From: Lepeophtheirus salmonis
Taxonomy: Eukaryota > Arthropoda > Copepoda > Siphonostomatoida > Caligidae
NCBI RefSeq assembly: GCF_016086655.4
Contig: NC_052143.2
Location: forward strand, 23,823,886 to 23,887,885
Length of the DNA: 64,000 nucleotides
Direction: 5' to 3'
Shown here: positions 23,985 through 33,238 of the stretch, piece by piece
Position numbering within the stretch: position 1 is the first letter of the stretch
How the letters are laid out: every line of letters starts with the position of its first letter
Notes under the pieces: model-generated
Database searches by the model: none
What the model was told of the DNA's origin: nothing
The model's input: only the letters and a program-made list of their open reading frames with translations
Made by a program: the position numbers and the translations under genes

Positions 23985-24242
23985 CTCTTGCTCAACATGC
24001 TTAAGGGATAATCAAGACAACGAAGCTCTCTAAAGAGCTCGCCAACGTTTTCGGTAAGAAAGAAGGTTCCAGAGGCGAGTGCATTAAATTTCTCTGGGGT
24101 TACCTCAAGAAACACAATCTCTAGAAGCTTCAGAATAAACAGTAATTTACTCCAGACAAGTAGATAGCCAAGATCTTCGGAGAAAACAGAACCCAAGCTT
24201 TAGGTAAGGCCAAGTTCCTCAAGGAGCACCCTTCTGATTAAA
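23985..24242 (+). pseudogene. SWIB/MDM2-domain gene copy with internal stop codons
   Basis: From about 24010 the plus strand codes a SWIB-like domain: TTKLSKELANVFGKKEGS, then GECIKFLWGYLKKHNL, then KLQNKQ, then FTPDK, then IAKIFGENRTQALGKAKFLK, ending EHPSD and TAA. The order (LS.EL..V.G, then the W.Y.K.HNLQ helix, the NK strand, the ..LF. helix and a final .K.L..H) is that of SWIB domains, which occur in SWI/SNF-type chromatin proteins. Three in-frame stops (TAG near 24123, TAA near 24141, TAG near 24156) sit between otherwise continuous pieces with no frameshift; a fourth, TAA, lies near 24003 before the domain. The patch is richer in G and C than its flanks and uses codons like CTC, GCC and AAG. 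Most likely a processed or decayed copy; no intron signs seen. Confidence 0.6.
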
Positions 24243-25437
24243 TATAGAATACTACCCAAAGGATATTAATTCCCAAAATTGAAGACAAAAATTTAACAAA
24301 AAAAAAAAAATATATGATTCAGATTTTGCTAACTTGATAAGCATTACGCCTCTAAAAACAAATTAATAATAAATTTAATTGTATAATTTTATATATACAT
24401 ACGAGCAAATAAAATCTCTCATATCTCTGAAGCTCATAAACCATTGATTCAAACCTTTTGTTTTATATTGAGCTATTGATTTTATGTTGTTCTAATCATT
24501 ATTTTTTTAAATTAGAGGAGATAATTTTTGAAATATTTAATGTCAAAATACATTTCTTAATGCATAACTAAAAAAATAATAACTTAATCGTATATCTCAA
24601 TAGCTATAAAATGATATATTATTTATATCCAACAGTTAAGTTGTTTGAAAACTATAATCCCAAACGCAAATGTCTTCAATACGATTTTGATCAAATTCAT
24701 TTAAAAAAGAGCTCAAAGCTCAGAGTTGGACTAAGTTACAGGCCTGAAAATAGATTTTAAAGTTTCTCTTAACAAAGTTTGACAGTTTGACATAACAAAT
24801 TTTATTTATATCCGACGAAAAAAATATTATCGAATGTAAATTTTTCATTATATGATCCATACATGTACACCATTCTATTAACATGACAATTAGAAGCCAG
24901 ATTTTTTTCTCGATAAAAATGAATGATGAATAAGGTATTTGTGAACTGGAAGTTCAGTATGATAAAACTTAAATATACGAATATTAATTAGTTAACTATG
25001 GGGGAATATGCAACAAAATGGTTATACATATATTAGATTTATTTATATTTTTAGATATAATTACTCACTTGAAATAAATGTAGAAATAAACTCATTTTCT
25101 CTAGAACAAATGATTTAATAACTATTTTCCTAAAAAGAAAGTGGATCTATTCATCATATTCATTGAATATTTTTTAGTTTTGTAGTTATAAGTTTGTAAT
25201 ATAAAAAGAAAAACAAAGCTCCAGATATTAAAGAACATGTTTGTGGCAGATCATCAGATAAATTTGCCTCAAGTTAATATAGACTTACTTTTTTCACCTT
25301 CTCTTTTTTAATATTCCTTTGATCAGATGAAGTTGCACTGATTAAATATAAGTAAACACTATAGTATTACAATGACTCAATTTGACAAGATGAATCTTCT
25401 TTAAAGGCCATATACATAAAGTATATTTCCTTCTCTA
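24243..25437. other. No gene seen
   Basis: AT-rich sequence with homopolymer runs; nothing supported. Confidence 0.4.
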
Positions 25438-25518
25438 GGAACAACTGGGCGCTAACCTACACAAATTGAGATCAATTTTTTCCCCCCAAGTGTGTTATCC
25501 ATTGAACTACGACGTTCC
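25438..25518 (-). tRNA. tRNA-like sequence, probably a tRNA pseudogene or SINE head
   Basis: On the minus strand the first bases GGAAC pair with the last GTTCC, giving an acceptor-like stem. GTAGTTCAATGGATAACAC fits an internal box A (D-arm) of the arginine-tRNA style, and GGTTAGCGCCC about 45 bases later is a weakened box B (consensus GGTTCGANTCC). The middle (CTTGGGGGGAAAAAATTGATC) does not give a clean anticodon arm, so the gene is probably not functional. It may be the head of a tRNA-derived SINE; no clear poly(A) or simple tail was found. Confidence 0.4.
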
Positions 25519-26040
25519 ATTCTTTCAATCTTACTTTCACTTATCCTAAAGATTAAAGAGCCGAGAAACTTAATATAAAAAAAATAATTTTCAAGATATA
25601 AAATTGAGCTTAAAAATATGAACAAGTAATTTTTTTTAAATTAAGTACATCTTATTTACCTACACACTGTCCCTGATAAATTTACTGACTTTTCAAAGTC
25701 TCTGAAAAAAAAAGACAGGTTACATTCCCGAAAAATCTAATTTAGTGATAAAAAAGTTAAAAGCTTTTATTTCAACTTTTTGATAGATGTAACCAGATTA
25801 AATTAAATGAAAGGAAAATTACTGATCTACTTTTTAAAGCTGTTATTCATATATTAAGTTAAGAAGAAAACAGTCAAGTCTACTTGGAAGTAATCTTGAT
25901 TGAAACTTAGTTGATAAAAGTTTTGCATCAGAAAAACCAATTTTAGTCTCAACTATTGATGGAGGTATTGTGAGTAAAGCCTTTTCCATTTGAATACCTA
26001 CTATCCACAAACAGATTTAATTCTCAATCCTGGCATCTCA
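25519..26040. other. No gene seen
   Basis: AT-rich sequence; nothing supported. The last 150 bases may be the eroded start of the mariner relic that follows. Confidence 0.35.
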
Positions 26041-26049
26041 ACCACTGTT

Positions 26050-26730
26050 CATGCTTGGAGAAGATCTATTAGTAAGAGGACGGTGGCCAGGGACATCAAG
26101 GATGATCTTGACTTGAATTCCTACTTTAGGGGAATATGTCACCTTCTACCACAAAGATGAGGGACATCAGGTTGAAAAGGTACAAGAAAATCCGCCAAAT
26201 TTGTACATCAAATCCAAGTATCGTAAAGTTATTCAGTGATGAATACCAAGTTTCCGTCCAAGATAATGGTGTTTGGCTTGATCACTAGTTACAAGAATGC
26301 CATGCCGGCTCATATTTTTGAGAACGGCCTCAAGTTGATCTCCTCAATGTACTTGGACCTTCCTCAGAATGTTATGATGACATGCTGGAAGTCACATTTC
26401 CACCAGATACAAGGTTCATGTGAATTCAAGACTCAGAACCTTGTCATGTTGCCAAAACTTTCATGCATTACATTAAATGCTAGTTCTAGTTAATTATCAA
26501 AGTTGATGAGTGGTATTTCAACATACCTTACCTTAACCCCTGGCATTTTTAGCTATGGTAAGAGCTAAGAAGGAAGGTAGACGTACATCCCCATAGCTTC
26601 TTCAGATCCCCGAAGCTCTTTGTGAAGCGGAGCATCGATACTTCAGCCCACCCTACATTACTAAGAGCTTTGTCTTGATATTATGCCTGCAATACTTTTA
26701 AGAAATAATTCTCGCAAATCCTGATGAACT
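26050..26730 (+). pseudogene. Mariner-like transposase relic, catalytic part
   Basis: Pieces in all three plus frames follow the order of a mariner-like transposase. RTVARDIKDDL (about 26080) and MRDIRLKRYKKIRQICTSNP (about 26160) are the linker before the catalytic core; VKLFSDEYQVSVQ (about 26225) holds the first aspartate; MVFGLITSYKNAMPAHIFEN (open from 26236) is the block usually reading VMVxGxVSxxGxxMPPHFF; KLISSMYLDLPQNVMM follows; and FNIPYLNPWHF..W..LRRKVDVHPH (about 26520-26600) is the last catalytic block in place of SPDLNPLDF.W. Frameshifts occur near 26240 and after 26490, and stops are scattered. The DNA-binding domain is missing and no end repeats were found. Inactive. Confidence 0.75.
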
Positions 26731-28844
26731 TCAAAAAGTTATAGATAAATTATAATACATACATGTCTGAACTTTCAATATTTAATGTAAATATTTAAGT
26801 GTAAAGTCACATGGTATCGTAATCCGCTACTGTCAATATTCAACTAATAAATTTAATAGGGGATGAGTAAACTAAAAAAAAAAAAATATATTATTCGCAA
26901 GGTGGTGTGACAATTTGTAGCTTCTTGTCTAAACTAGTCGTTTAATAATAATAGTTTATGGTCATAACAGTTTTCACAGCGCCGTCCATGTGAATAACAT
27001 ACATCTATATTTTATATTAAATAATATTATCACTCAGGGAGTTTTATTATTTTGCTGTAAGACGGCACCACTCTTTGTCGTTTTGTTTACCAATTAATAA
27101 AAGTAAAAAAAAAACCTGATTATTAAAATTAGATTTGGTCAAAATGATGTATTTGGGATATTATTAATTAAGATATCTGTAGTTTATCAAAAAAATACAA
27201 ATTTTGAAATAGCTAACACACAAGGATACATTTTTGATCGTTCTATTCATTGTCATGTTCAAAACTTGTGTATTTAATTCAAATTAATAAAAAATTCATT
27301 CTTTTAAGTATGACCTTGTAAGGTTAATTTTTGTGTGAATTGATGAATAATGATCCTATTACTTATTGCCATTATTATATTTTTTTGTATGTGCAATAAT
27401 ACTGGGCTCCTTTATATAAAAACACCAAACCTACAATTTCTTAATGATTGAATTGTGTTCTTTCCAATTATGAAAATTTAGATATAAAAAGTGATAGTAC
27501 GCATTTTTTAAACATGCACATGCCAAAAATAATGATCGAATTTAAAAATTTGCCCATGATTAAAAGAAATAAAAAAGATCGTATTTATTTTTAATTCCAG
27601 ATAACATTAGAGTTAGATAGAAAACATATTTTCACAGATGGTTGAGAAAGGGAAACTAAAAAGAAATATATGAAACTGGAAATCTCTGAGGGTCTGGAAT
27701 CTCCCATGAGAGTTGGCCTTAACCCTACATACCGTAATTAAATAAATTTAATAATTTTATAAAGTGTCAAATGATTTTTTTAGAGCCGTTTCTATAGTCA
27801 TTGAATATGTATTTATATTTAAAATAAATAAATAAATTAATGGAATTAAAACTGTCAAAGGAATTTACGTAAATAATTATTTTACAAATTCATGAAATTG
27901 GAGCCAAATTATCATTTTAAATTGGATTGAATTAATATATAGCTTAGTAATTTTCATATTTTTGAAAATATCACTCTGGACAGTTATTAGAAAGAAAGTC
28001 AGATACTCTGATAAATGTCATCGTATCCTTTTAGAAACATGTAATTAAAAAATTACCGAAGGAAACTTTAAATTACTCAAATAACTCACCTTGAGATCCA
28101 TTGGAAGTATGATTTCACATGCCTGGATATGTTACTTCGGGAAATTAAGTTCCTTGAGTGATCACTGTCTACAGCTTGTTTCGTACTCTTTTTCAAAAAA
28201 AAAGGTTCACAAAGTGATGAAAACCATCGTTCTTATCTTTCTACTCTAATTATACATGTATTGAGCTTTCCAATTTTCCTAGTATACGTCTCTCACTTCA
28301 TCGTGCTTTCCTACAAGCCTACTTTTGAGTGCTTCCTCGAATCATCTCAGTATTTTGCATCGCAACAGCAAACAGCATCTTCTTTTGACTCATCCTGGAT
28401 CATAACAAACTCTAAATCACTGTGGTTTGTCTGATATTATGGTTGTTCGTTAATTTATAAGTATTTTCTATAATGAATAATAATCATATTTAAATATATG
28501 ATTATTATTTTCAAAGTAAAAGTACGTAATTTTATTTAGAAAATATAAATCAAGTTCAAAATCAGTTTCTTAATTTCATAAGAGGCTTTAAGACAGTCTC
28601 TAAGACCAATCTATTTATTTTGGATAGATTTCACAAATTTGATTGTAACTATTATTCTAATACACACTAAATTGTACCTTCAGATCAGCATTAGCATATT
28701 AGGATATAGAAATTCAAATCAAATGTCAATAAAACAATGAGAAATGCTCAAAAATAAGTTTTTAAAACTATATTATTTATCTTCTACCTATATTAATATA
28801 GAAAATATGTCTAAATCATTTCACGTAAAGTGTACACATCCTCA
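26731..28844. other. No gene seen
   Basis: More than 2 kb of AT-rich sequence without a supported gene. Short G/C-richer patches near 28080-28170 and 28270-28400 have closed frames. Confidence 0.4.
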
Positions 28845-28915
28845 CGGCATGACAGTCGCCGATTTGGATGATTTTTGGTGAACTGGCTTTTGTATGAAAT
28901 AAGAGAAATATCTGT
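28845..28915 (+). repeat. Inverted repeat arm, left
   Basis: Contains CGGCATGACAGTCGCCGATT, then GGATGATTTTTGGTGAACTG and ATGAAATAAGAGAAATAT. The reverse complement of 30155-30240 gives GGCATGATTATCACCGATTT, then TGATGATTTTGGTGAGCTG and ATGAAATAAGAGA, so the two are inverted copies about 1.3 kb apart. Non-coding. Confidence 0.65.
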
Positions 28916-30154
28916 CATTTTCTGAATAATTTTTCAATTTTTTCACATTTTGTCTCTTTTTTTTCATCAAACGTCAGTTTTCAATTTTTGAGAAGAAATG
29001 CCACAAAACGATGCTTTTCCTACATATAAATTTTGAATCCAACGTACATAACAATATTTTCAATTTCTGGAAGATTTTATTAAATATTTTTTGCAGTATT
29101 TTCATAAATGAACCAGTTATCGTCTGTTATTTTTTAAGACTTTCATTGACTTTGTTGTATTTGTACGTACGAAAAAAATATTTGTAGGTTTGGGTTTCTC
29201 TTTATAATGGCAATAAATGAATGCTATTTACATTTTTTTTTTCAAAATTAGCACATTTTTTTTTTTTTTTCTTCGTGAATTTTGATTTGGTAATTTTTTG
29301 ATAAAAATAAAAATTGGCTTCTCATCTAGACAATTTTTTGGGTGGATATATGTTCGTATGTTATTTCAAGTGTATAACACAATATATATTTTTTTAAATT
29401 TATAATAATAGTACTTAGGTTATAAGAGCTCATAATAAGAGTATTGGGTATTTTGATGATACCTTGTAGATTAACTTACTTAACCAGATTGATATAGTGT
29501 GATTTGTATAAAATATAGTCGATTTCCCACTCCATCTTTATTAATATAGCAAGATAATTAGAAACTTCATACAATTTCCTACTCTATTGTTATTATCATA
29601 GTAAGTGAACTATAATTATCAGGATCTTTCTTAACAACAACGAAACATTCATATTAAATTAATTAGTATATGTAGTATATAGAAGTATTTTCTTAATAAT
29701 TTCCCAATTTCTTTCAATTATTTTGATCAATGTCAATGTGACTTCCTGCTCTCTCCTTGACCCGAGCAACGCTAAGTAACCCTTTGCTAGTATACTATAA
29801 TAGCGCCTCTACATACTCTAATTAATGCTCTCGCTGGAAGTGATTTCATTAACATTCTAATCTAAATTATGGATATGTTTGAAAACATATACTGAGACAT
29901 GCACTGCCAAATTAAAACAAAATTGGTATAACTGCATGGCAAGGGCACCATTTTGAAGGCCAAACCAGAGCCTCAAACTTTTTTTATATTAAAATAGGAT
30001 TACGATTGAAATATGTTTAAGTTGTGCTCTTGTGTATCTTTTGACGTATTTTTGTTCAATCGAGCCACTAAAAGCAAAATTATAGCCTTCTAAACAAGAC
30101 AGGTATAATCTTATAGGCAAATCTTAAAGCAGCCATAGAACTGACCAAGTGAGA
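28916..30154. other. Interior between inverted arms, no gene seen
   Basis: AT-rich with long T runs (for example near 29235-29270). No transposase piece can be read, so if the arms are the ends of one element its interior is non-coding. Confidence 0.35.
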
Positions 30155-30240
30155 CACAGAACTCTAATATTTCACTCACTCTCTTATTTCATATAAAAAA
30201 ACAGCTCACCAAAATCATCAAAATCGGTGATAATCATGCC
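30155..30240 (-). repeat. Inverted repeat arm, right
   Basis: Inverted copy of 28845-28915. It ends about 25 bases before the left end of the Tc1-like element at 30265. The inverted copies share about 60 alignable bases with scattered differences. Confidence 0.65.
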
Positions 30241-30264
30241 TTGAAATGCAAAAAAAAGTAAATA

Positions 30265-31585
30265 GAGTATGTCCAAAAATTGATGTCGGTTTTTTATAAA
30301 AATCATGAAATAACCTAAACAAGTGATTTTTTTTGGCGAAAAACTTTATTTACTTGACAATATAACGACCTTGAAGCTTAATACATTTTTATGCGTTTTG
30401 TATCCCTTCATACAGATTGTTTAAAGTATCTGGAGAAATTTTTTCCCAAGCTTTTGTCAGTTTTTTTTTTAAATTCATCCTTTGAAGTTGCTGGTGCATT
30501 TTCATTGAGTTCCCTTTGGGTCAACGCTCACAAATTTCCCCTGGGAGACAAATCAGGACTGTTGGCAGGAATGCAAGTTATCTGAACACCACTTTTGTAC
30601 CTTTTTGGAGTGGTGAGCAGGGCACCATCCTGCTGGAAAATGGGTCCTGATGTGCCAGACAACATTTTTCTCTTCAAAGGAGGTCCAGTTTCTTCAGTAC
30701 GAGACAAAGCTGACATCAAAGACTTGCTGAGGATCTCTGCCCGTAGTACCCGGCCATCACAGTTTGGTTTCGTGGAATCAGATGAAGATCTGACATTGCC
30801 GGGTGGCTGATAACGGGCTAAATCTGGATTTTCAGAGGAAATTTCACAGTTGGAGTAGGTTCCACATCTCCCTTAACTCTTGCCCCAAACTGATTTGTTT
30901 GGGGATTTGGGGCATGAAGTAGCTCAAATGGACTTTCATCACTGAAGAAGATACATTTCCAGTCATTTACAATCCAGTGTTTCTGCTCATTACAGAGTTG
31001 AAGCCGGGTATGCTTTTGGTTTTCTGAAGGTCCGGTGTGCAGACGAGGTTTGTATGGCATAGCATTCAAGGAGTGCCATTAGGTAGTTGTTGGCAGATTA
31101 CTTGGATATTGGATAGCCTTTTGAAGTCAATCTTGCTGCAAGGTTCCTAGTAGATGGCCTTTTTTTGGTCTAAGATTTTGAAATCACCAGTTTGGGAACT
31201 TTGCTAATTTTTTTCATCCTTCCTCGACCCTTCTGATTTGCAAAGGTTTGTCCATCTTTCCTTTTCTTACACCAATTCTCAATGGTCCTGTGATGAATCT
31301 TTAACATTTGAGCAACCACTCTCTGGCTTGATCCACCCTTTATCATTCCAACAGCCTTGGCCCTAGTCTCCAAAGGGTGCTCTCTCACCATTTTGGATAT
31401 TGAATTTCAACTAACCTCCTGTGGTGTTTTCTGAGCCTTTTATTCTGATGTATCATGCAATAATCGAAAATTATTGCATCAGAAAAATTCAATATTGCCT
31501 AGTGATTGTATCAGCCAAATTTAATTTTATAAAACAGTTATTTTTAATACCACCATCAATTTTGTTTCTGTTTGTCCAATGCCAA
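30265..31585 (-). mobile_element. Tc1-like transposon, nearly full length, with terminal inverted repeats
   Basis: The ends match as inverted copies: the left begins near TATGTCCAAAAATTGATGTC and the right, read on the minus strand, near GGACAAACAGAAACAAAATT followed by GATGGTGGTATTAAAAAT. About 1.3 kb lies between them, the normal size for Tc1-like elements, and the transposase runs on the minus strand along most of it. This is the best preserved transposon in the window. Unlike most neighbours it keeps the N-terminal, catalytic and C-terminal regions in order, although frames are broken. The exact borders and TA duplication could not be fixed to the base. Confidence 0.75.
30380..31391 (-). 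pseudogene. Tc1-like transposase, frames broken
   Basis: Starts with ATG at 31391: MVREHPLETRAKAVGMIKGG, then SSQRVVAQMLKIHHRTIENW (helix-turn-helix), then the basic linker KGRGRMKKISKV. After a stop near 31170 the reading goes on as STRNLAARLTSKGYP. About 30950 it gives FFSDESPFELLHAPNPQTNQ, with the first catalytic aspartate. Further left come FQQDGALLTTPKRYK (second aspartate, usual FQQDNAPCHTA) and IPANSPDLSPRGNLWALTQR (third catalytic block, usual SPDLNPIENLW), then the C-terminal helix KKKLTKAWEKISPDTLNNLY and GMQN-like end. SPRGNLW shows the third acidic position (E in IENLW) changed to G. With at least three interruptions the protein cannot be made from this copy. Confidence 0.85.
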
Positions 31586-33230
31586 TTGAAATGAATATAA
31601 AACATAATTTTCTTATGGCGTACACTTATTTTGATTCAAATTCGAAGTAATTTTCTCATATTTATAAAGTAATTCTAGTAAATTGAGGCTTAAACACATC
31701 ATATATTATCCATTTAAAAAAATAAATATTATATTTAGAAAGTTTAAAGTAATATTATTTCTCTGGCATATAATATGTTATATATGTTCTAAATTTAACC
31801 CAATTTGATAGCGAAACACATATTTTATGTACAATATATAATTCAATAGGGAAGATATAGGGGAGTTTATTCATTTTTGAAAGAATATTGTTTTGAATAA
31901 TTTTCCTTTTTCTTTTTTGCATGAAGTTGACTGTTCGCTTTTTCTATCTTGTTTATAGATAATTTTGGTGCAATTTTATTGAAAAAATGTTAAGTACATA
32001 GTAATAACTGCATATTAATTTTTGAAACCATTTGAGTTGAATAAGAAATTGATTTGTTTTCGCTCATTTGCATAAATTCTCTTTGATACATATTGTGTAA
32101 TAGTGTATATTGTTTATAATATATGTATTTTAGGATAAAAAAATTAGGTTAATTTAAAATTATAGATTTTAATGGTTAAATTTATTATTTAGAAAAAAGA
32201 AAATAAATGAATTTTTTAAATGGGAATCAATTTACTGCAACATGTGTGTGCTCCACACAGTGAATACTCCCACGGCAAATTTTCCAACAGAGAAAAATTT
32301 CTGACACTAGGCGATGGAATTGTTGTTTATAATATTCAATTATACACATTCTTGGTAATTAAAAATGGTTAATGACCTTTTAGTAGGGGTGGTTGCAGTA
32401 ATAATAATTAGTTTTTAACAAATCAATTAATTATTAAACAAAAAACACATGAAGAGTAGGATAAATGGGCTTTTGATGTTTTTGGGATATATAATACCCA
32501 TATGATAGTGTATGTACTATCTTTGAGCTATACTTCTAAACATTGTCCAGTTGTAAAAACTCAAAAATTAGACAAAAATCATCTTTGTACTGTCCGAGTG
32601 TTATATATTGATGTAGTTCATACTCGTAGATACTTTATTGGCAATATGTGTTACAATATGATCGTGTCAAGTAATAATAAAGTGTACGGTTTTAATATAG
32701 ACCACGATGGAGCAAGATAGATATGTCTTACTCTTAAAGATTATTACACTAGGTATACCCGATTCCTGTTCAATTATTTCCTTTATTTATTTTAATTCTC
32801 GTTGAATGATACAAGGGATATTTCAAAGGTATAATTTCTGTTTATTCGCATACTTATCTTTAACAAAAAAATTTATAATATATTAAATTATGTATATTAT
32901 ACTGAATAGTTATTTAAATATAAGGTACTACATCTATAAATAATCAATGACAAATTCAACAGACAGATGGCTGACTAAAACAACTCAGCAAAATAAACAA
33001 AAAAGAGTGTTTTGCTGTTTTACAATTATGAATGTGTGGCAACGATTTTTTGTGTAGCTTATTCCTGAAGGTTGGTATTTTAGTTTGAACCATATTAAAC
33101 AATAAATGAGTTCATCACTTATTGATTAAGAATGTCCCACATTCTCCCATCAGTCCATAAATTTCTAGCACTTTTATTCTATAATTAGATGAATTAGGTA
33201 GAACTTTGTATCATTTTTGAAACCAAGATT
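31586..33230. other. No gene seen
   Basis: AT-rich sequence, 3' flank of the envelope-like gene. A purine tract that could be a polypurine tract on the minus strand (GATGGGAGAA followed by TGTGGGACATTC, 33151 down to 33131) is the only LTR-like hint; no second copy was found on the other side of the gene. Confidence 0.35.
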
Positions 33231-33232
33231 GT

Positions 33233-33238
33233 TTTATT
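33233..33238 (-). terminator. Poly(A) signal AATAAA overlapping the envelope stop codon
   Basis: On the minus strand the end of the gene reads GTTAAATAAAAC: the TAA stop at 33234-33236 lies inside AATAAA. A transcript cut 10-30 bases later would have almost no 3' untranslated region. The match is exact; its use is inferred. Confidence 0.5.

Noticed and set aside
23951..24196. Minus-strand open frame of 81 codons
   Set aside because: The plus strand reads a SWIB domain over the same bases; the minus frame has no recognisable content.
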